DNA from: CAZPLZ01 sp964587525
GTDB lineage: Bacteria > Oederibacteriota > CAKKQC01
Direction of reading: 5' to 3'
DNA length: 22,057 nucleotides
Assembly: GCA_964587525.1 (NCBI GenBank)
Contig: CAZPLZ010000031.1
Location: 1-22,057, forward strand
The notes below the pieces were generated by a model. The model was given only the letters and a program-made list of their open reading frames with translations. It searched no databases and was not told the DNA's origin. A program made the translations under genes and the position numbers. Positions 6,810 to 14,508 of the stretch are shown here, in pieces (position 1 is the first letter of the stretch; each line of letters opens with the position of its first letter).

Positions 6810-7271
6810 ATGGATTTCACTCAAGAGGAAATTGCCAACCTGCGCCTGGTGCTGAAAAAGGTTGCTTTTTTAGAACCTCTTACCCTCGAAGCCCTTGATC
6901 CACTTCTCGACGGGCTGCAGAAGCGGTCCTTCAAGCGCGGCGAGGTCATCATCAAGCAGGGGGAACAGGGAGAGAATTTTTACCTTATCTCCAAAGGTAC
7001 GCTGGGAGTGTACAAGGAGAAATTTTTTGGCCTTTCCAAAACCAGGATTGCCACCTTGAGGCGGGACCAGCAAGCGTTTTTTGGAGAGATGGCGCTCCTG
7101 AAGAACGCCCGGCGTAGCGCCTCCGTGATCGCCGATGAGGACGGCGAGCTCTACTTTCTCTCCCGCAGCGTGTTCAGCAACATCCTCCTCAAAAATCCGG
7201 CCATCGCCAGGCTGATCAAGCAAACCGCCGCCGCCCGGCAGGCCGAGAATCTTGCCGAGGGTTCAAGCTAA
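6810..7271 (+). CDS. Stand-alone cyclic nucleotide-binding domain protein, copy 1
   Basis: 153 residues. A GAGGGGGTGA ribosome-binding site precedes the ATG. The domain follows the CAP/cNMP-binding pattern: F..GEVIIKQGEQGENFYLISKGTLGVYK (about 43-70), then the phosphate-binding cassette FGEMALLKNARRSASV (about 95-110). No helix-turn-helix follows, so it is not a Crp-type DNA-binding regulator. The cassette keeps FGE-ALL-R-AS, so ligand binding is plausible. A near copy lies at 9766-10230, and both end in IKQTAAARQAENLAEGSS. The next gene starts 3 bases after this stop, so the two are probably co-transcribed. Partner and ligand are unknown. Confidence 0.88.
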   Translation: MDFTQEEIANLRLVLKKVAFLEPLTLEALDPLLDGLQKRSFKRGEVIIKQGEQGENFYLISKGTLGVYKEKFFGLSKTRIATLRRDQQAFFGEMALLKNARRSASVIADEDGELYFLSRSVFSNILLKNPAIARLIKQTAAARQAENLAEGSS

Positions 7272-7274
7272 CCT

Positions 7275-9740
7275 GTGCGGCTGAAGAATATTTTGGCCAT
7301 GAATCTGAACAGGTGGTGGCTTTCGGCCCTTTTGCTGTGCCCGGTTAGCGTCGCTATCGCAGAGTTAGCGCCTTGCATAGCATGGAATGTGCCGTTTGAC
7401 AGCGGGTTCATTGACCAAGCCCGGGATATTGCGGTGGATGCATTTGGGAACGTGTACGTGACGGGGTATTCGTTTAACGGCACAACCAATGACTTTCGCA
7501 CGATCAAGTACGACGCGACGAATGGGACAGAGTTGTGGAATTTTCCGTACAACAGCGGGTTCAACGATGATGCTACTGCTATTGCAGTGGATGGCAATGG
7601 GAACGTGTACGTAACGGGGTCTTCGGGTAACAGTCCAGCCACTGACATTCGCACGATCAAGTACGACACGAACGGCGTGGTTGTGTGGAATGTGCCGTTT
7701 GACAGCGGGTTCTCTGATTACGCCAATGGTATCGCGGTGGATGGTTTTGGGAACGTGTACGTGACGGGGAAGTCTAACGGCACAGTCGATGACTTTCGCA
7801 CGATCAAGTACGACGCAACGAACGGGACGGAGTTGTGGAATGTGGTGTTTGACACCGGGTTCCCTGATGCCGCCCTTGGTATTGCGGTGGATGGAGTTGG
7901 GAATGTGTACGTAGCGGGGTATTCGACTAATGGCACAACCACCACTGACTTTCGCACGATCAAGTATGACGCAACGAATGGGGCGGAGTTGTGGAATGTG
8001 ACGTTTGACAACGGGGACTATGATCAGGCTTGGGATATTGCAGTGGATGGCACTGGGAATGTGTATGTGACGGGGTGGTCTGTCAGCACAAACTCTGACT
8101 TTCGCACGATCAAGTATGACGCGACGAACGGGATGGAGTTGTGGAATGTGCCGTTTGACAGTGGGTTCGCTGATTACGCCGATGGTATTGCGGTGGATGG
8201 TTTTGGGAACGTGTACGTGACGGGGAAGTCGTCTAACGGCACAAGCGATGACTTTCGTACGATCAAGTACGACGCGAGCGGGGTGGTTGTGTGGAATGTG
8301 CTGTTTGACAGCGGGTTCGCTGATTACGGCCGTGGTGTTGCAGTGGATGACACTGGGAACGTGTACGTAACGGGGTATTCGTCTAACGGCACAACCAATG
8401 ACTTTCGCACGATCAAGTATTCACCCTCGCCAGCGATGACAGTGAGGAAGAACCAAATCCCGGCCAACCCAGGGATAGGCGAGCCGATAACGTACCACAT
8501 TGTGCTGACGAATACGGGGAGTGCGGCGATCGAAAGCGTGACGGTGGTGGATACGGTGTCGCCAGTGATCGTTGGGGTGATGACGGAGCCCTTGCCCACA
8601 AGTGTGACGTGGGTGCCGGGCGGCGGGACGCAGTATGTGTGGTCCACGAGCGCTCCACTGCTCATGCCACCGGGGATGGCCTTCACGATCACGATCACGG
8701 GCACGGTGGGTGTGGTCACGGTCCCGACCACCGTGAGCAATACGGCTTATCTCAGTGCATCCAGCGTGTGCAGCACGACGGGGATGTTCACGAATGCGGT
8801 CGGATTTGCCGTGTCGCCCGAGGTTACGCTGGAGGCCAGCCTGGCGCTGGCGCCGGCGGGGATTGTGAATCAGGGGCAGACCGTCACGGCGGCCCTGACG
8901 GTGGCCAACACGGGCCAAGCGGGTGCCAGTGTGACGGTCTCGTACAGCGAGACAGAATCGGACCCGCTCCTGCTGGGAGGCGCCTCGCCACCGTCGCCCC
9001 TTGGACCATTCTTGCTGGCGGGCGGGACGAGCCAGACCGTGACCTGGACGTACCCGACGGGCGCGTGCGGGACCGGGAGCGTGGAGGCGAATGTGACGGG
9101 CGTTGAGGTGGCGACCGTGCTGTCCAGTGTGGGGCTGATGGTGGCGGGACCACCAGCCAGCGTGGTGGTCTCGGCCAGCACGGCCGAAACGCGTGTGGGC
9201 GGGTCGGTGAGCCTCACGATCGAAGTGCGGGATAACTGTCCGTCGGGTCCCATCCCGGTGCCAAATGCGACGGTGAACCTGGTGGTGGAGCAGGGAGGGG
9301 GGCGCGTGGTCCCGGAAACCGGGACCACTGATGGCAGCGGGAAGCTGGTGGCGACCCTGTACCTGGGGAATGAGCCGGGGATGAACCTGGTGCACGTGTA
9401 TGTGTCCGGCGGCACCAATCCTGACGGAACCGCGATGGTGAAAGGGACTACGCCGTCGAAAGCGACGCTGTATTTGTCGAAGAACTCATTTGATCCGAGG
9501 AAAGAGCAGGTGGAGGTGCAGGTGATAGTGCCGTCCCCGGGCCAGGTATCCGTGCGTGTGTTCAACGTTGCCGGCGAACTGGTGCGGGACATGAAACTGG
9601 GCGTGGGGCCCGGCGTGAATGTGCTGGGATGGGACGGCCACAATCAGCGGGGCGAGTTCGTCGCCAACGGGGTGTACCTGATCCAAGTCGTGTCCGGCAG
9701 AGATGTCACCACCAAACGCGTCATCGTCTTGAAGCGCTGA
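7275..9740 (+). CDS. Secreted seven-repeat SBBP propeller protein with Ig-like and FlgD-like C-terminal domains
   Basis: 821 residues from GTG 7275, which follows the previous stop by 3 bases; ATG 7299 (813 residues) is an alternative. Either start gives a signal peptide (NRWWLSALLLCPVSVAIA). Residues ~37-385 hold seven repeats of about 50 residues with the core IAVDG-GNVYVTG-S-NGT--DFRTIKYD--G-ELWNV-FDSGF, matching SBBP/beta-propeller repeats; seven suggests one closed seven-bladed propeller. A DUF11-like Ig domain (~386-515), a CARDB-like domain (~515-630) and an invasin/Big_1-like domain (~630-725) follow. The C-terminus (~735-821) is FlgD-Ig-like: VSVRVFNVAGELVRDM, WDGHNQRGEFVANGVYLIQV. 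The protein should be surface-exposed or secreted. Its repeats are very alike at DNA level and related to those at 20596-21639. Confidence 0.85.
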   Translation: MRLKNILAMNLNRWWLSALLLCPVSVAIAELAPCIAWNVPFDSGFIDQARDIAVDAFGNVYVTGYSFNGTTNDFRTIKYDATNGTELWNFPYNSGFNDDATAIAVDGNGNVYVTGSSGNSPATDIRTIKYDTNGVVVWNVPFDSGFSDYANGIAVDGFGNVYVTGKSNGTVDDFRTIKYDATNGTELWNVVFDTGFPDAALGIAVDGVGNVYVAGYSTNGTTTTDFRTIKYDATNGAELWNVTFDNGDYDQAWDIAVDGTGNVYVTGWSVSTNSDFRTIKYDATNGMELWNVPFDSGFADYADGIAVDGFGNVYVTGKSSNGTSDDFRTIKYDASGVVVWNVLFDSGFADYGRGVAVDDTGNVYVTGYSSNGTTNDFRTIKYSPSPAMTVRKNQIPANPGIGEPITYHIVLTNTGSAAIESVTVVDTVSPVIVGVMTEPLPTSVTWVPGGGTQYVWSTSAPLLMPPGMAFTITITGTVGVVTVPTTVSNTAYLSASSVCSTTGMFTNAVGFAVSPEVTLEASLALAPAGIVNQGQTVTAALTVANTGQAGASVTVSYSETESDPLLLGGASPPSPLGPFLLAGGTSQTVTWTYPTGACGTGSVEANVTGVEVATVLSSVGLMVAGPPASVVVSASTAETRVGGSVSLTIEVRDNCPSGPIPVPNATVNLVVEQGGGRVVPETGTTDGSGKLVATLYLGNEPGMNLVHVYVSGGTNPDGTAMVKGTTPSKATLYLSKNSFDPRKEQVEVQVIVPSPGQVSVRVFNVAGELVRDMKLGVGPGVNVLGWDGHNQRGEFVANGVYLIQVVSGRDVTTKRVIVLKR
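7381..8420 (+). repeat. Seven tandem ~150-bp SBBP coding repeats (array 1)
   Basis: Seven in-frame units contain near-identical blocks such as GGGAACGTGTACGTGACGGG and TTTCGCACGATCAAGTACGA. Third-position identity is high, which points to recent expansion or gene conversion and not just protein-level selection. Confidence 0.9.
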
Positions 9741-9756
9741 CCAGGGCCAATATAAT
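9729..9756 (+). promoter_or_regulatory. Promoter of the second CNBD gene, nearly leaderless
   Basis: TTGAAG (9729-9734), a 16-base spacer and TATAAT (9751-9756) form a good sigma70-type promoter overlapping the end of the preceding gene. The ATG at 9766 is 9 bases after the -10 hexamer and has no Shine-Dalgarno, so the mRNA would start within a few bases of the start codon. Confidence 0.6.
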
Positions 9757-9765
9757 AAACACGCG

Positions 9766-10230
9766 ATGGAATTTACCCAAGAGGAAATTGTAAACCTGGG
9801 CCAGGTGCTGAGAAAGGTTTCTTTTTTAGAACACCTCACGCTCGAAGATATTGACCCGTTCCTCGACGGGCTTCAGAAGCGACCCTTCAAGCGCGGCGAA
9901 GTCATAATCCGACAGGGGAAACGAGGGGAGAATTTTTACATCGTCTCCAGGGGCACGCTGGGGGTGTACAAGAAGACGTTCTTCGGCTTTTCCAAAGACC
10001 GAATAGCCACCTTGAGGCGGGACGCCCAGGCGTTCTTTGGGGAGATGGCACTTCTGGGAAATTCCAGGCGCAGCGCCAGCGTGATCGGCGAGGAGGACGG
10101 GGAACTCTACTTCCTCTCCCGCCGCGTGTTCAGCAACATCCTTCTCAAAAGTCCGGCCATCGCCAAGCTGATCAAGCAGACGGCCGCCGCGCGGCAGGCC
10201 GAGAATCTTGCCGAGGGTTCTAGTAACTAA
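9766..10230 (+). CDS. Stand-alone cyclic nucleotide-binding domain protein, copy 2
   Basis: 154 residues and a close paralogue of the protein at 6810, alike over the whole length: both start FTQEEI and end IKQTAAARQAENLAEGSS. The cNMP-binding pattern is KRGEVIIRQGKRGENFYIVSRGTLGVYK followed by the cassette FGEMALLGNSRRSASV. Differences cluster in surface positions (for example EQ to KR near residue 51). There is no DNA-binding domain. Unlike copy 1, it has its own strong -10 box immediately before the ATG and no ribosome-binding site. The two copies bracket the propeller gene, so they probably arose by local duplication. The ligand (cAMP, cGMP, c-di-GMP or none) cannot be read from the sequence. 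Confidence 0.88.
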   Translation: MEFTQEEIVNLGQVLRKVSFLEHLTLEDIDPFLDGLQKRPFKRGEVIIRQGKRGENFYIVSRGTLGVYKKTFFGFSKDRIATLRRDAQAFFGEMALLGNSRRSASVIGEEDGELYFLSRRVFSNILLKSPAIAKLIKQTAAARQAENLAEGSSN

Positions 10231-10283
10231 TACAGCAAGGTTGCGCCATAAAGCGACTTCCGTTTGCCAAAACCTTGCTTGTA
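10231..10283. repeat. Inverted repeat after the second CNBD gene
   Basis: TACAGCAAGGTT (10231-10242) and AACCTTGCTTGTA (10271-10283) are complementary with one bulged base, around a 28-base interior. It could be a transcript-end hairpin or the end of a lost element. There is no clear U-tract. The rest of 10284-10434 shows nothing I recognise. Confidence 0.45.
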
Positions 10284-10434
10284 AGGTCTTCCCCCTTTCT
10301 TGCTAGCAGTGGACCGCTAATTTTTGAGGGATAAAAACTCAGGAAAAGGTTGGGTCTTAAACCAGCAGGAGGCCGAGTTCCTGGCAGCGCCGGGAAATTT
10401 CTGAGTCCTTCGCATCACGAGCATTCTATCCCGA

Positions 10435-10526
10435 GTTTGTGACGGACGACACGTGGAATTTGTGACAGCCGACACCTCGTATTTGTAACCGCTGACACAC
10501 TGAATTTGTAACGGCTGACACCGATG
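10435..10526. repeat. Four tandem 23-bp direct repeats upstream of the protease gene
   Basis: Units start at 10435, 10458, 10481 and 10504 with an exact 23-base period. Each has 18 conserved bases with consensus ATTTGTRACNGCYGACAC, followed by 5 variable bases. On the other strand the core reads GTGTCAGC-GTTACAAAT. They could be binding sites for a regulator, or the multiple terminal repeats of an IS21-like insertion sequence whose transposase is gone. No transposase gene is nearby. Confidence 0.8.
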
Positions 10527-10560
10527 TGAAGTCGGTGAGGGCGTTAGGGTGATAACTGAG

Positions 10561-13500
10561 ATGAGACCAAGAACGGGTCACCCGAAGTTGATGTGGTTAT
10601 CACGATCGATCTGGTCCGTGGCCGCGTTGGTTATCCTGTTGGGTCCCACCGTTTCCTACGCACAGTTTGACCACGTGCCTTCCTGGGCGAAGGTGATCAC
10701 TTGGAAGGGCAAGCGCGTTCGGGTGGCCAAAGGTCAAATCATTCTCAAGTTCAAGAAGGGAATTCCCAAAGCCGCGCGGGGGCCTCGACTGGCGCAGCTC
10801 AGAGTGAGTCCACTCCAGTATTTGAAACTCATCGACGCGCACGTTGTCCAGGTATCTGGCGGGGAATCCCTTGAGGCGGCTCTGAAGAGGCTGGCCGCGG
10901 CGCCGGCTCTTAAGTGGGCCGAACCCAATTTCGTCGTGGAGGCGTCCGTTTTTCCCTCTCCCAATGACCCGTACTACCAGGGTGTGCCTACCCCGCAGCA
11001 GTTTTACCACGAGCAGACCGAGATCGACCGCGCCTGGAACGATCCGAATAACGTCGTCGGCTCGAAGGGCGGCGTTTCGCAGGTCATCGCCGTCCTGGAT
11101 AGCGGGATCGAGTACGATCACGGGGATTTCAATTTTGGCGGCACCGACTCGCGCATTTTGACTTCGCCGGACGGGTTGGGGCCTGCGCTGGGGTCTGGCT
11201 TCATCGTGGGCGTTGATTATATCAACGGCGACAACGATCCAATGGACGATCATTGGCACGGCACGCACGTGGCGGGAATCGCGGGCGCGGCCACGGACAA
11301 TGCCACGGGCATCGCCGGGACGACCTGGTTTCCTAAGCTTATGCCCGTGAAGGTGTTAGGCAGTGACGGAACGGGGACGAGCGGCGCTGTGATAGATGGT
11401 CTGACTTTTGCGAAGGACAACGGAGCGAGCGTCGTCAACCTCAGCCTGAGATCACTCAGCCCGTCGTCCGCAGAACTCCTTGCCATCCAGGTGCTTGATG
11501 CTGCGGGAATCGTGCAGGTCGCGGCCACGGGCAATGACGCGGCCGCCGTGGGGTTCCCTGCTGGCTACCCGGAGACGATTGCCGTGGGAAGCGTGGATGC
11601 CACCGATGCGTGGTCCACATTTTCAAATTTTGGTCCGGAGGTGACCGTAGTGGCGCCTGGCGAATCCATTGTCAGCTTGTACATCGATGGCGGGTACGCC
11701 TATGGGAGCGGCACCTCGGCGGCCACGCCGCAGGTGGCTGGTTTGGCTGCGGCGCTGCTGGCCCAGAATCCGGACTGGGCTCCGGAAACGGTCAGGCGCC
11801 GGCTGATCCAGACCACGGACAAGCCGGCTCCGCCGGGGGGCGCGGCCTACGACTTAAACGGCCATGAAGATCACCTGGGATACGGGCGGATCCAGGCCTA
11901 CCAGGCCCTGGGTGGGGTCAACACTACCGCATACTACACGGCCTCGGTGTATCTGTACGGCTCGAAGACCGCGTTGCCGAACTCTGCTGGCGCCAACCCG
12001 GCAACGCGGCACGTGTTCGCGGACAGCACCGGTGGCATGGTGACATTCAGTGTCCAGGTGGCCAACCCCAGTGGGGTGGTGATTGCTAGCGCGGAGGTTA
12101 GGATCCAAAACTCCGATGGCAGTCAGACAGTTCTGACGCTGTCCCCGACAGTGCTGTCCAGCACGCTCATGGTGTACTCAGCCTCGACTGGCGTATCTGG
12201 GAATTTGAGTTTGTTAAGCGAAGAGAGTTACGTGCCAGAGGCGGCGCTGACTGACACCAATGGCGTGACCACACGCATTCCGCTGCCAGCCTACACGGTC
12301 CCCGCGGTGACGCCATGTGAGCCGATCTGGATCGCCAAAAACAGCATGCCGACGCCACGGTACCGGCTTGCTGCGGGAGTCGTGAACAGTAAGCTCTATG
12401 CGATTGGCGGTAGCGATGCAACGACTCTTTTGACCGTTGAGGAATACGATCCAGCTACCGGCACGTGGACAGCTAAGAATCCCATGCCCACGGCGCGAAA
12501 CCGGCTGGCTGCCGGAGTGGTGAATGGCAAAATTTATGCGATTGGCGGTTCTATTTCAACCGTTGAGGAATATGATCCGGCCACCGACACGTGGACGACG
12601 AAGAAAAACATGCCAACGGCAAGGGCTGATTTGGCGGTGGAGGCGGTGAATGGCAAGCTCTACGCGATTGGCGGCTGGAACGGTTCTTACCTCTCAACGG
12701 TTGAGGAGTACGATCCGGCCACCGACGCCTGGGTGACAAAAACCCCCATGCCCACGCCGCGGATCTGGCATGCGGTCGGAGTGGTGAATGGCAAGATTTA
12801 TGCGATCGGCGGCTGGAATGGTTCTTCCCTTTCAACCGTTGAGGAGTACGATCCCGCCACCGACACGTGGGCTACCAAAGCCAGCATGCCAACTGCACGT
12901 GAACGCCTTGTTGTGGGAGTTGTGAATGGCAAGCTCTATGCGATTGGCGGTTTCAACGGTTCTTCTTATCTTTCGACGGTCGAGCGGTACGATCCGGCAA
13001 CCGACGAGTGGCTCCCAAGCGTTGGCATGCCGACGGGACGGCGAGGTGCAGCGGCTGGAGTCGTGAACGGCAGGATCTATGTGATTGGCGGTTACAACGG
13101 TTCTGCTCTTCCCACTCTTGAGGAAGGGCGTTTTGTCTTGGAATCAGCGCTGGCGGTCAGTCCCTCTCCGGCCACAGTGGGCCAGTGGGTAGAGGTCGTG
13201 CTGACGGTGGCGAATACCGGGACCTCGGATGTGACAGAGGTGGTGCCGGGCTTGCAGATCAATTCGGGCGCCTCGCTGGTCAGCCTCGAGGCTGGACCAG
13301 AACCGGCTGGCCCACTCGTCATCGCGGGGGGCGCCGCCCAGGCCTTCACCTGGACCTTCGGCGTGTCGGGGTCGGGGGAGGTGACCTGGACGGCCAGCGC
13401 TGATGGTAAGGAAACGGGCTGCCCGATTCTATCTCAGGCGTCGGCGGACTTGCGGATTCCTGAGGCGGTTCTCGAACTGACCGTGGTCTCTTCCACCTCG

Positions 13501-13908
13501 TATGATTTCGGATTCATTCTTGGCGGCTCGGCCATTGTCTCCGCGACCACCTTCGACATCGTGAACAGCGGGAGCGTCGCCGCGACGCTGGCGCTGAGTG
13601 TCAGCAACACCGGGGGCGGGTGGATTCCCGTGCAATCAGGTTCGCCCGGATTCAATGAGTTCGAGTTGGACGCCCAATTTAATTTCCCGGCTTCACCGGC
13701 TTCATGGACCTCGGCAGACCATGCGCTTCGCACGGCTCCGCCCGGTCCGGATGTGAGCGGAAGTACCAGATTTGCAGGCAATGAGACTGGGGTGAGTGTG
13801 CCGGTGGGCCAGGTGAGGCACCTGTGGATACGCCTCCTGGCTCCATCGTCCACGAACCAGATTGGCAGACAACGGCTGGTTGTGACTCTGGACGCGCAAA
13901 CGCCATGA
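10561..13908 (+). CDS. Secreted subtilisin-family (S8) protease with six kelch repeats
   Basis: 1115 residues from ATG 10561 (GTG 10549 is an in-frame alternative; residue numbers here count from it). A signal peptide ends near VSYA. A propeptide of fervidolysin/I9 type (~55-132) precedes the S8 domain (~155-455). The triad is complete: D184 in AVLDSGIEYDH, H237 in HGTHVAGIAGA, S390 in GSGTSAATPQVAG, with oxyanion N329 in AATGND. A beta-rich stretch leads to six kelch repeats (~595-862) with the pattern MPT-R--LA-GVVNGKLYAIGG-NGS-LSTVEEYDPATD-W. A CARDB-like domain (~863-960) and a C-terminal domain (~974-1119) shared with the next gene complete it. Kelch repeats normally form a propeller, here probably for substrate or surface binding. 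It probably heads the operon running to 17164. Confidence 0.9.
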   Translation: MRPRTGHPKLMWLSRSIWSVAALVILLGPTVSYAQFDHVPSWAKVITWKGKRVRVAKGQIILKFKKGIPKAARGPRLAQLRVSPLQYLKLIDAHVVQVSGGESLEAALKRLAAAPALKWAEPNFVVEASVFPSPNDPYYQGVPTPQQFYHEQTEIDRAWNDPNNVVGSKGGVSQVIAVLDSGIEYDHGDFNFGGTDSRILTSPDGLGPALGSGFIVGVDYINGDNDPMDDHWHGTHVAGIAGAATDNATGIAGTTWFPKLMPVKVLGSDGTGTSGAVIDGLTFAKDNGASVVNLSLRSLSPSSAELLAIQVLDAAGIVQVAATGNDAAAVGFPAGYPETIAVGSVDATDAWSTFSNFGPEVTVVAPGESIVSLYIDGGYAYGSGTSAATPQVAGLAAALLAQNPDWAPETVRRRLIQTTDKPAPPGGAAYDLNGHEDHLGYGRIQAYQALGGVNTTAYYTASVYLYGSKTALPNSAGANPATRHVFADSTGGMVTFSVQVANPSGVVIASAEVRIQNSDGSQTVLTLSPTVLSSTLMVYSASTGVSGNLSLLSEESYVPEAALTDTNGVTTRIPLPAYTVPAVTPCEPIWIAKNSMPTPRYRLAAGVVNSKLYAIGGSDATTLLTVEEYDPATGTWTAKNPMPTARNRLAAGVVNGKIYAIGGSISTVEEYDPATDTWTTKKNMPTARADLAVEAVNGKLYAIGGWNGSYLSTVEEYDPATDAWVTKTPMPTPRIWHAVGVVNGKIYAIGGWNGSSLSTVEEYDPATDTWATKASMPTARERLVVGVVNGKLYAIGGFNGSSYLSTVERYDPATDEWLPSVGMPTGRRGAAAGVVNGRIYVIGGYNGSALPTLEEGRFVLESALAVSPSPATVGQWVEVVLTVANTGTSDVTEVVPGLQINSGASLVSLEAGPEPAGPLVIAGGAAQAFTWTFGVSGSGEVTWTASADGKETGCPILSQASADLRIPEAVLELTVVSSTSYDFGFILGGSAIVSATTFDIVNSGSVAATLALSVSNTGGGWIPVQSGSPGFNEFELDAQFNFPASPASWTSADHALRTAPPGPDVSGSTRFAGNETGVSVPVGQVRHLWIRLLAPSSTNQIGRQRLVVTLDAQTP
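12330..13125 (+). repeat. Six tandem kelch coding repeats
   Basis: Six in-frame units of about 135 bases encode YAIGG...TVEEYDPATD.W...MPT.R. Nucleotide blocks such as GTGAATGGCAAGCTCTATGC and GAGTACGATCCGGCCACCGA recur nearly unchanged. Confidence 0.88.
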
Positions 13909-13943
13909 GCACAACCGTTCAACGACAAAAGGAGGATCAGATC

Positions 13944-14495
13944 ATGAAGACGTTACTAGGAGCAGTTTCGATTCTGACAGCCATCGGCCTGGGGCAAACC
14001 GCCCTGGCCGCGAACCAGGGTAATCCGGTGAATGTGGAGGTGTGGGCGCAGATTGATACGACCCTTGAGATCACGGTGGTCTCGTCCACGGCCTATGACT
14101 TCGGGACCGTGCCGGGATCCTTTGACGGGGTGTCGAGCGCCTCCTTTGACATCCAGAACACGGGCTCTGGTTCAACACAGACCTACAGCCTGAGCGGCAC
14201 CAACACGGCGGATTGGGCTCTGGGTTCCTCACCTGGCCTGGATGCGTTTGTGCTGAGCGCCCAGTTTAACTCCTCGGCTCCGGCACTGAACAGCTTTGGC
14301 GTGGCCCATGTGCTAACTCCCACACCGGTGGTGAGCGGCCCCACGCTGGGCGGACAGTTCGCGGGTGACCAGGACGGGGTCAGCACGGTTACGTCGGAGA
14401 AGATCAACATGTGGGTCCGCCTGCAGGCGCCGACCTCAAGCAGCAGTGCGGGCAGGCAGCGGGTCCAGATCAATATTGACGCTGCGGCGCTTTGA
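13944..14495 (+). CDS. Small secreted protein sharing the protease C-terminal domain
   Basis: 183 residues. The ATG at 13944 has AGGAGG at 13930-13935; the open frame extends further upstream, but that part overlaps the protease gene and lacks a signal. The signal peptide is MKTLLGAVSILTAIGLGQTALA. The mature part matches the protease's last ~150 residues: LEITVVSSTAYDFGTVPGS, FDIQNTGS, FVLSAQFNSSAP, FAGDQDGVSTV, WVRLQAPTSSSSAGRQRVQINIDA. Such an all-beta Ig-like domain could be a surface module or subunit. No catalytic motif is seen. It lies 35 bases after the protease stop, same strand, probably in one operon. The family name is unknown to me. Confidence 0.8.
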   Translation: MKTLLGAVSILTAIGLGQTALAANQGNPVNVEVWAQIDTTLEITVVSSTAYDFGTVPGSFDGVSSASFDIQNTGSGSTQTYSLSGTNTADWALGSSPGLDAFVLSAQFNSSAPALNSFGVAHVLTPTPVVSGPTLGGQFAGDQDGVSTVTSEKINMWVRLQAPTSSSSAGRQRVQINIDAAAL

Positions 14496-14508
14496 GGGCC
14501 TTCAAGCG

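Noticed and set aside
7381..8420. Assembly artefact from collapsed repeats
   Set aside because: The units differ at many positions and keep one open frame with a sensible domain order, so they look genuine, although the exact unit number deserves long-read confirmation.
8421..9395. 324-codon minus-strand open frame
   Set aside because: It is antisense to the Ig-like part of the secreted propeller protein, with His/Arg-rich low-complexity sequence and no recognisable domain or start signal.
10435..10526. CRISPR array
   Set aside because: The repeats are 18 bases with 5-base gaps, so there is no room for spacers, and no cas genes are present.
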